This document shows, one piece after another, positions 21,116-25,007 of a stretch of 25,007 nt of DNA. Location: IMG/VR virus record IMGVR_UViG_3300043772_002495, positions 1-25,007 of that record; one strand, given 5' to 3'. Under the pieces are notes generated by a model. That model was not told the origin of the DNA, ran no database searches, and saw nothing but the letters and a program-made list of their open reading frames with translations. The DNA comes from a virus. Numbering within the stretch: position 1 is the stretch's first letter; each line of letters begins with the position of its first letter. The translations under genes were made by a program, and so were the position numbers.

Positions 21116-21351
21116 ATTTCCCCCTCCCAATCGATTCCGTCAGTCAGTCCGTAAATCGCGTCACGCAAATCCTTCGGCAGCGCCGCCGCATCCACAGACA
21201 CGCCCAGTATCTCAAGCTCGTCGATCTCAGCGGTCTCCTGCACAGGCTCCCACCACGATGGTGAGCGCGGCACACCGTAGTCGGCGCGCTCCATCTGGCA
21301 GACGAACGTCACCCGCAGGTCGTCGCTCTCGTATGTCGCAGTCGCAAACAT
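21112..21351 (-). CDS. Small acidic phage protein, unknown function
   Basis: I choose the ATG at 21351 (79 residues), eight bases after a GGAG site; a GTG at 21360 overlapping the previous stop (GTGA) is the alternative and would add three residues. The protein has strand-like YESDDLRVTFVCQ, then SPSWWEPVQETAEIDELEILGVSV and a helical, acidic end (LPKDLRDAIYGLTDG). The pattern 'EI.EL.I.GV.VD' is one I have seen in small phage proteins of unknown role. Confidence 0.6.
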   Translation of the reverse strand: MFATATYESDDLRVTFVCQMERADYGVPRSPSWWEPVQETAEIDELEILGVSVDAAALPKDLRDAIYGLTDGIDWEGEI

Positions 21352-21356
21352 CTCAT

Positions 21357-21776
21357 TCACTCCGTCACAGTGGTAAAGCTGCTCGTCGGTATCAGCACCA
21401 CGCGCTCGACATCGCGGCTGTCGTCCCGGTCATAGCGGCCCCCGGTGGATACCGTGTGTTCGACAGGCACCTGAACGATGCCAAGCTCATCCGTCCACTG
21501 CACCGCCAGCAGCGCGTCAGCGCCCCTCGCGTCGATGGCGCAGAGCGCATTGTATTTATGCTCACTCAGCAGATAGGTTTCGTATCGCGCGCGCTCATTC
21601 CTACGCACTTTGATCTCGACGACACAGGGGCGCGGCTGGCGGCGGAACACAGCATCGTATGAAGCGAACGGATCTCGCGGCGCAGTGGCAGGCAGCCCGA
21701 AGGCGCGCTCCAGCTTGGCGATGACGCCCGCCTGATTGGCGCGATCCGCATCGCTTTCGTAGACGGGTCGCGTCAT
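21357..21776 (-). CDS. Candidate PD-(D/E)XK-like nuclease-fold protein
   Basis: The protein has 139 residues with ATGA overlaps on both sides. It begins with a helix (ANQAGVIAKLERAFG), then SYDAVFRR with D41, then CVVEIKVRRN with E54 and K56, then YETYLLSEHKYNAL. This order (helix, D, then ExK in a strand, then a helix with a lysine) is the pattern of PD-(D/E)XK nuclease folds. The C-terminal part has VQVPVEHTV and a strand. A third nuclease-like gene in this cluster would suit a phage that processes DNA ends or branches, or degrades host DNA. The match is by motif only and the fold is unproven. Confidence 0.6.
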   Translation of the reverse strand: MTRPVYESDADRANQAGVIAKLERAFGLPATAPRDPFASYDAVFRRQPRPCVVEIKVRRNERARYETYLLSEHKYNALCAIDARGADALLAVQWTDELGIVQVPVEHTVSTGGRYDRDDSRDVERVVLIPTSSFTTVTE

Positions 21777-22225
21777 TCCCCCTCCTCTTTCTTCCTCGAT
21801 TGCCTTCGGCCATTAGCCACAGCCCGCGCGTGTATCTCTGGCCGCAGCTTCCGCAACTGCACGCCGAATTTCGTCCCACAGCCCCAGCCACAGGCCCGCC
21901 CCAGTTGAGACAGGTTCAGGGTTTCATCATACTGGCCCGCAATCGGCAGCCTGCGTGTGCCTGTGTCGGTGCTGCGATGCAGCCCAGTCACCTTGCGCCA
22001 CTCCGCCACCTTCCGCACATCGACGCCATACCGCGCCGCCAGATCGTCGTTGCTGCGCCCCGCGAAGGTCGCAAAATCGTCCGGCACCGGGCTACCCTTA
22101 GCCACGACAGACGACACCTGCGACAGGTGCGCCCGCGCCCGCTCAGACAGGCGCACAGGCGTCAGCTTCTTGCCGTCCCACCACATGAACCTACGGTCGT
22201 GGATAATCACACGCCTATCCGACAT
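21773..22225 (-). CDS. Candidate DNA-binding protein with helix-turn-helix
   Basis: The protein has 150 residues from the ATG at 22225, and its TGA overlaps the next start (ATGA). Residues 59-81 (NDDLAARYGVDVRKVAEWRK) fit a helix-turn-helix of the kind in phage and transposon proteins, after a helical region (SERARAHLSQVSS). A second possible helical unit lies at 100-135 (LNLSQLGRACGWG). The C-terminus is very basic (RRQSRKK). Upstream are three ATTAAT boxes, which could be its own operator; this link is inference from position. The first 20 residues include WWDGKK. Confidence 0.6.
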   Translation of the reverse strand: MSDRRVIIHDRRFMWWDGKKLTPVRLSERARAHLSQVSSVVAKGSPVPDDFATFAGRSNDDLAARYGVDVRKVAEWRKVTGLHRSTDTGTRRLPIAGQYDETLNLSQLGRACGWGCGTKFGVQLRKLRPEIHARAVANGRRQSRKKEEGE

Positions 22226-22253
22226 CGCCCTCGCCCATCACACAGCCCCTCAA

Positions 22254-22307
22254 ATTAATCCGCCAGTAACTCGCCATTAATTCGCCGCGCCTCGAAATTA
22301 ATCCGCC
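22254..22307. repeat. Three 11-bp ATTAAT-containing direct repeats, about 21 bp apart
   Basis: The + strand reads ATTAATCCGCC at 22254-22264, ATTAATTCGCC at 22276-22286 and ATTAATCCGCC at 22297-22307. Start-to-start distances are 22 and 21 bases, close to two turns of the helix. ATTAAT is itself a perfect palindrome. The first two copies are in the 72-base gap between genes, the third runs into the end of the gene stopping at 22298. Spacing and position fit an operator for the helix-turn-helix gene starting at 22225, or an iteron-like array. A 20-codon frame (22277-22215) in the gap is probably spurious. Confidence 0.65.
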
Positions 22308-22480
22308 GCGCCTTCGCAGATAAGATCGGCAACGGTTGCGCCGTCGAACCAATAGTTATTGATGGCGTCCATCGCGCCTTTGACCCGCTCACCAGCCGCC
22401 ATGCGAATCTTCAGCGCCTCATTCAGCGCGGCCAGTTCGCCTGTGGTGTAAACGTAATCGGTGTTGTCGTGCGTGAACAT
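22298..22480 (-). CDS. Small phage protein of unknown function
   Basis: I choose the ATG at 22480 (60 residues), sharing one base with the previous stop (TGATG) and having GAGG seven bases upstream. It begins MFTHDNTDYVYTTGELAALNEALKIRM and has helical ERVKGAMDAINNYWFDGATVADL. No family is recognised. Its final bases carry the third ATTAAT box, so any constraint on that box would also affect the last codons. Confidence 0.55.
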   Translation of the reverse strand: MFTHDNTDYVYTTGELAALNEALKIRMAAGERVKGAMDAINNYWFDGATVADLICEGAAD

Positions 22481-22671
22481 CACTCCACCTCATACGTGTC
22501 GAACGGTGCGCCGCAGGCTTGCTCCCAGCCACCATGCGCTTCCTCTGCATCTAGTTGAGCGATGCGCCGCAGCAGTGCCGCCCTGAACATCTCAGGCGTC
22601 ACGTCCAACCCCTCTGGGTCATTGCTCACGACACTGAACGCCAATTCATAGGCGTGATTATAGCGCTTCAT
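22480..22671 (-). CDS. Small conserved phage protein
   Basis: I choose the ATG at 22671 (63 residues; TGATG overlap, GGGAG upstream). The sequence runs MKRYNHAYELAFSVVSNDPEG, then VTPEMFRAALLRRIAQLDAEE and ends PFDTYEVE. This 'F.V.ND.EG..VT...L..AL..RI..L ... CG.PFDTYE' pattern is one I recall from many small phage proteins in early gene clusters. No function is known to me. Confidence 0.65.
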   Translation of the reverse strand: MKRYNHAYELAFSVVSNDPEGLDVTPEMFRAALLRRIAQLDAEEAHGGWEQACGAPFDTYEVE

Positions 22672-22832
22672 CACTCTGCTCCCTCTGCCCTGTTAATCAT
22701 CTGCTGCACGTCATACAGCAGCCGCGCCGCGCTATTCGGCTCCATGCCGCCATAGCCGTCAGATTCGTAATCGGCATACCGATCCAGAAATTCCGCGCAC
22801 TCGGCCAGCATGTCCAGTATCTCGGCCATCAT
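22671..22832 (-). CDS. Small acidic helical phage protein
   Basis: I choose the ATG at 22832 (53 residues); it makes an ATGA overlap with the preceding gene and has GAGGG upstream. The longer reading has no support. It is acidic and helical: MAEILDMLAECAEFLDRYADYES, then a YGGMEPNSAARLLYDVQQMI segment. It resembles small phage proteins with 'D..YG...PN.A..L...'. Function unknown. Confidence 0.55.
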   Translation of the reverse strand: MMAEILDMLAECAEFLDRYADYESDGYGGMEPNSAARLLYDVQQMINRAEGAE

Positions 22833-23014
22833 GATACAGCCCTCATTTCCACACAATCCATCGACAGCTTGCCCATGAACCGCTTGAACCCGCGCACCCG
22901 CTCCCGAACAATGTCCAGAGCATGGCTGTGGTCAACGGCGCTCACAACCCGGCGGCAGGACGCCATGTGGCCCGTCCATGTCGCGTAGTGAGCGGTGACG
23001 ATAAACGTCATCAT
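22829..23014 (-). CDS. Small phage protein of unknown function
   Basis: I choose the ATG at 23014 (61 residues), which makes an ATGA overlap with the upstream 52-aa gene and follows GGGAGCGG. The protein begins MMTFIVTAHYATWTGHMASC, then SHALDIVRERVRGFKRFMGK and ends DCVEMRAVS. The strand-helix-strand order suggests a small alpha/beta domain. No family recognised. Confidence 0.55.
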   Translation of the reverse strand: MMTFIVTAHYATWTGHMASCRRVVSAVDHSHALDIVRERVRGFKRFMGKLSMDCVEMRAVS

Positions 23015-23169
23015 TTCCGCCGCTCCCTCTCCAGCCGCGACCACCGCGCCAGCGCCTCACGCGCCACCTGCGCGGCCTCGTCACGCACCCGGCGGGCATG
23101 AACCCACCGCGCCCGCTCCTGCTCCGCAATCGCCGCATCCAGCGCGGCCAGTGCTTGCTGTCCCGTCAT
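23011..23169 (-). CDS. 52-aa charged helical protein
   Basis: The frame gives 52 residues from the ATG at 23169, with ATGA overlaps at both ends. It is one long, strongly charged helix: MTGQQALAALDAAIAEQERAR, then VRDEAAQVAREALARWSRLERERRK. Coiled-coil association is likely. The start context TGAAATGACG is shared with the next two genes upstream. The function is unknown. Confidence 0.6.
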   Translation of the reverse strand: MTGQQALAALDAAIAEQERARWVHARRVRDEAAQVAREALARWSRLERERRK

Positions 23170-23486
23170 TTCATCGTTCCTTTTATAAGGCCCATCGGCG
23201 TCATCGACATCGCCCGCTCGTAGGCGTTTTTCTTCTTCACCGCCGATTTAAACTGCTGCTCCCTCAGCCACAAAAGCTCCTCCAGCACCTCCAGCATGTC
23301 AGGCGCGGCAGCGATCAATCGCGCATTCGCATCTGCGGTCTGCGCGTCCCAATCTTTCTCCATTGTGCAGACTGGCAGCCAGCGTGCCTCGCCATCAGGC
23401 CCCGGCTCGCACAGCGCCTCAACCCCTTTCTTGATCCCGAACCCCTTGCGGGTAACGAACCACGGCCCCGGCGTGTGTCCCGTCAT
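23166..23486 (-). CDS. HTPGPW-type phage protein (copy 1)
   Basis: I choose the ATG at 23486 (106 residues), inside a 24-bp sequence also found 272 bases upstream; GGGGG precedes it. The protein begins MTGHTPGPWFVTRKGFG, a signature of a large family of small phage proteins, and has TADANARLIAAAPDMLEVLEEL, also typical. The rest is helical and basic (FKSAVKKKNAYERAM). It is a paralogue of the gene at 23755-24051, with which it shares near-identical DNA at two places. I know no assigned function for the HTPGPW family. Confidence 0.75.
   Translation of the reverse strand: MTGHTPGPWFVTRKGFGIKKGVEALCEPGPDGEARWLPVCTMEKDWDAQTADANARLIAAAPDMLEVLEELLWLREQQFKSAVKKKNAYERAMSMTPMGLIKGTMK
23292..23317. 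repeat. 26-bp direct repeat shared by HTPGPW paralogues (copy 1)
   Basis: This 26-bp stretch is identical to 23872-23897 and encodes the LIAAAPDML segment in both HTPGPW genes. With two differences the match extends left to 23282. A second block of 20 bp, encoding the HTPGPWF region, is shared at 23458-23477 and 24020-24039. It shows that the two genes are paralogues or have exchanged sequence. Confidence 0.85.
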
Positions 23487-23504
23487 TTCAATTCCCCCTT
23501 CGCA
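23481..23504. repeat. 24-bp direct repeat at gene junction (copy 1)
   Basis: Identical to 23753-23776. On the coding strand it contains the end codons for KGELK, a GGGGG ribosome site and the ATGA stop/start junction. The two copies bracket one 91-aa gene exactly, start to start. Confidence 0.9.
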
Positions 23505-23758
23505 TTCGCGATTTGCCAGCGAGCATCGTCCTGAAGAATTTCGTCTCGCACGTCCCAAGACGGTGAGTCCCTTAACGCGCCATGCCTCTCAACCAGATGC
23601 TCCAGTGTGGCCAATATCCGCAGCGTCGTATCCGCCGCCCGCCTCAGATCGTGCATCACCTCGCGCATGTGCGAGCCAGCCGGGGCCTCCAGCGCATCCG
23701 CTGCATAGGCCAGTGAACCAGCCGCAGCGACCAGCGTTTCCATCACACCCTTCGTCAT
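23483..23758 (-). CDS. Small phage protein bracketed by direct repeats
   Basis: I choose the ATG at 23758 (91 residues), within the second copy of a 24-bp repeat; the upstream extension is implausible. The protein is helical: MTKGVMETLVAAAGSLAYAADALEAP, then MREVMHDLRRAADTTLRILATLEHLVERHG, and ends in IANAKGELK. The last residues are shared with the HTPGPW gene upstream (ASAKGELK) because of the repeat. Exact loss or gain of this gene by recombination between the repeats would leave both junctions intact. Function unknown. Confidence 0.65.
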   Translation of the reverse strand: MTKGVMETLVAAAGSLAYAADALEAPAGSHMREVMHDLRRAADTTLRILATLEHLVERHGALRDSPSWDVRDEILQDDARWQIANAKGELK

Positions 23759-23776
23759 TTCAATTCCCCCTTCGCA
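23753..23776. repeat. 24-bp direct repeat at gene junction (copy 2)
   Basis: Identical to 23481-23504. It covers the last codons of the upstream HTPGPW gene, the ribosome site and the start of the 91-aa gene. A shorter part of the same junction (TGAAATGACG) recurs at the start of the 52-aa gene near 23169. Confidence 0.9.
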
Positions 23777-24051
23777 CTCGCTATCACTGACGCAATCGCC
23801 GCCAGCACTTCGTCGTCTTCGCTCTCGAAGTTCGACGCCTCCAGACAATCACACGCAACCTCCAGCATCTTCAGCATGTCAGGCGCGGCAGCGATCAGGT
23901 GGGCATTCGCCATCGCCGTTGCATCGTCATGCAAGCCGCCCTGCCCAAACAGGTGTGCGTTCGTCGTGCAGATATCCGCGACAGTCTCGCTCTCAATTTC
24001 CACCTGATACCCGACCGCAAACCACGGCCCCGGCGTGTGCCGCGCTCTCAT
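23755..24051 (-). CDS. HTPGPW-type phage protein (copy 2)
   Basis: The protein has 98 residues from the ATG at 24051 (CAGGGAGC upstream, ATGA overlap with the gene before). It begins MRARHTPGPWFAVGYQVEIES and has TAMANAHLIAAAPDMLKMLEVACDCLE, the same two signatures as the gene at 23166-23486. The middle portions differ, as expected for old paralogues that still share conserved DNA blocks. The C-terminus ASAKGELK is shared with the bracketed gene downstream. The function is unknown. Confidence 0.75.
   Translation of the reverse strand: MRARHTPGPWFAVGYQVEIESETVADICTTNAHLFGQGGLHDDATAMANAHLIAAAPDMLKMLEVACDCLEASNFESEDDEVLAAIASVIASAKGELK
23872..23897. repeat. 26-bp direct repeat shared by HTPGPW paralogues (copy 2)
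   Basis: Identical to 23292-23317, 580 bases apart. See copy 1: it encodes the LIAAAPDML segment in the second paralogue. Confidence 0.85.
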
Positions 24052-24302
24052 GCTCCCTGCTCCCTGATAGCAACCGCCTCGGCGACAATCTCAGCCGCCA
24101 TGACGTGCAGCGTGTTCAGCCGGTCATAGTGCGCGTTGCGATCGATAGTGCAGCGGTCAATGTCGCCCGGATAATCCCGGCCATGCGGCGTCACCTGCTG
24201 CAACGCCTTGATGGCGTCCTGCACGGCGTCATAGGCGGCGATGCGCGGGTCGATCAAATCGCTGGCGCTGCTGCCGTTGTGGTTCAATGTGGGTGTGATC
24301 AT
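24048..24302 (-). CDS. Small phage protein of unknown function
   Basis: I choose the ATG at 24302 (84 residues), eight bases after GGAG; it lies 5 bases after the stop of the first gene of the block. The protein begins MITPTLNHNGSSASDLIDPR and has DAVQDAIKALQQVTPHGRDY, then helical HYDRLNTLHVMAAEIVAEAVA. The pattern 'LNHNG.S...L.......A...A...L....PHGRDY' recurs in small phage early proteins, as far as I recall. No function is known to me. Confidence 0.65.
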   Translation of the reverse strand: MITPTLNHNGSSASDLIDPRIAAYDAVQDAIKALQQVTPHGRDYPGDIDRCTIDRNAHYDRLNTLHVMAAEIVAEAVAIREQGA

Positions 24303-24307
24303 GCCCT

Positions 24308-24655
24308 TCACTCCGGATAGAAACACAGGTCGAAACTGTAGTGCGGCTCCGCAAAGATACCGCACTGGCACAGCGCCTCACTCGCCACGATGGCCCATTC
24401 ATACGGGCCAGCCTCGAACGATACGCGCCAGCTGTCGCCTTCCTGCCGGATGAAGCATTCCTTGTCCGGGTTGCAGCCGATAGCAGCCGCAAACTTGCAC
24501 ATCGCCTTATAGGCAGCCTCAGCCTGACCCTTGCAGCTTTTGCGCTTGCTCGCAGCCAGCGCCACCCACTCGGCAATCAGCGCCGCGCCGTCGCCGTAAT
24601 AATAGCCCTCACCCTTGCGGGCGTAGTCTAGGTTCAACTTCTTGCCAACAGACAT
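24308..24655 (-). CDS. Small phage protein, first gene of the leftward block
   Basis: The protein has 115 residues, with GAGGGAGA upstream of the ATG at 24655. It begins MSVGKKLNLDYARKGEGYYY, then AALIAEWVALAASKRKSCKGQ, then FEAGPYEWAIVASEAL and ends EPHYSFDLCFYPE. The PYEWAIVAS and YSFDLCFYP segments are ones I recall from a widespread phage protein family of unknown function. Five cysteines are scattered. It opens the leftward run, right after the gene-poor control region. Confidence 0.7.
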   Translation of the reverse strand: MSVGKKLNLDYARKGEGYYYGDGAALIAEWVALAASKRKSCKGQAEAAYKAMCKFAAAIGCNPDKECFIRQEGDSWRVSFEAGPYEWAIVASEALCQCGIFAEPHYSFDLCFYPE

Positions 24656-24833
24656 ATAACGTCTCCCTCTTCAAACGGCCCGTCAGAACCGTCACACAAT
24701 CGATAGTTCGGGCTGACATTTTTCACAACGGCAAACAGCACCGAAATCGAAACTATTTTCATTCGCAATCGGATCAACCGAGAAACAGCCCCAGATCACG
24801 CCCCAAATCAGGCTAACCCCCTGTAATCGCTCA

Positions 24834-24979
24834 TGAAACAAAATGTCACGGGCCAAGTCCCTGAAACCAAACGATAAAACAGCGTTTTGAAACGGGTGAA
24901 ACGCCCCTGTTACGGTTGGCTGTTTCACTCCAAGGCACTGATAACATTACCGAAATCGGGGCAAAAATCGAAATGAAAC
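24834..24979. repeat. Cluster of TGAAAC boxes
   Basis: TGAAAC occurs on the + strand at 24834, 24862, 24888, 24897 and 24974, and inverted (GTTTCA) at 24922-24927. Six copies in about 146 bases is well above chance for a hexamer. Spacing between the first three is 28 and 26 bases. They may be sites for a repressor or an initiator. Confidence 0.6.
24896..24928. promoter_or_regulatory. Operator-like dyad GTGAAAC...GTTTCAC
   Basis: A perfect 7-bp inverted repeat (24896-24902 and 24922-24928) with 19 bases between arms, formed from two of the TGAAAC boxes. The arms overlap the rightward promoter candidate. It could be a repressor-binding dyad; hairpin formation is also possible. Confidence 0.5.
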
Positions 24980-25007
24980 GGTTTTTCGGGAAATATAGCC
25001 CCATATA

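Larger units (their letters stand above)
24656..25007. other. Gene-poor region, probable control region of the leftward genes
   Basis: About 350 bases with no confident gene, less GC-rich than its surroundings. A 78-codon leftward frame (24928-24692) begins with GTG, has no well placed ribosome site and is covered by repeated motifs, so I do not call it. The region holds TGAAAC boxes, one dyad and weak promoter-like sequences: leftward TTGTGA-17-TATCGA near 24724-24696, and rightward TTGGCT-17-TGATAA at 24916-24944. Confidence 0.55.

Noticed and set aside
22215-22277. A 20-codon leftward frame in the gap with the ATTAAT boxes
   Set aside because: No clear ribosome site, overlaps the start of the next gene out of frame, and its sequence is dominated by the repeated boxes.
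24692-24928. A 78-codon leftward frame in the control region
   Set aside because: It starts with GTG without a properly spaced ribosome site, and its start lies within the dyad and TGAAAC boxes. Coding use cannot be excluded but is not supported.

Overview
The window looks like part of a tailed double-stranded DNA phage (Caudoviricetes) or a prophage-derived contig. It is moderately GC-rich and almost fully coding. The host is probably a Gram-negative proteobacterium; several small proteins (HTPGPW type, 'YSFDLCFYP' type) are of kinds I associate with phages of Alpha- and Betaproteobacteria, but this is inference. Several large proteins in a row resemble internal virion (DNA-ejection) proteins, which favours a podovirus-like particle. 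I see no capsid, portal, terminase, tail tube, lysis, integrase or tRNA gene, so this is only part of a genome.

Positions 1-10199 (+ strand) are one tightly packed virion block of five genes. First is a repeat-rich structural protein whose 5' end lies outside the window; it has five perfect 57-bp repeats, seven degenerate ~38-residue repeats and a duplicated basic tail. Then come a 323-aa and a 437-aa virion-associated protein, a 915-aa hydrophobic/coiled/polyproline protein, and a 1011-aa protein resembling the C-terminal part of phage large polyvalent proteins. Most junctions are stop/start overlaps of the TAATG or TGATG type, each with a Shine-Dalgarno sequence.

Positions 10201-24655 (- strand) are a long leftward early/replication block that meets the virion block with one base between the stop codons. 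In transcription order it starts with about 17 very small genes (24655 to 20186), many joined by 4-base ATGA overlaps. These include two HTPGPW paralogues, a candidate PD-(D/E)XK-type protein, a candidate helix-turn-helix protein and a 23-codon membrane peptide. Next is a split primase (N-terminal domain gene plus TOPRIM/P-loop helicase gene), then a run of small genes including two single-span membrane peptides and one exported peptide, then a DEAH-box SF2 helicase with a zinc ribbon. The block ends with a recombination module: VRR-NUC nuclease, YqaJ/lambda-type exonuclease, a small ribbon-helix-helix-like protein, RecT annealing protein and an SSB-like protein ending in DDEVPF.

The exonuclease, RecT and SSB would act together in end-resection and single-strand annealing; the primase-helicase and SF2 helicase would serve replication. 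Positions 24656-25007 carry no confident gene, but do hold a cluster of TGAAAC boxes and a dyad, and probably form the control region at the head of the leftward block. The less expected observations are the cassette-like 24-bp direct repeats around one small gene, the three ATTAAT boxes about two helical turns apart, the 8-bp dyad just before the helicase, and the cluster of tiny membrane/exported proteins inside the replication region.
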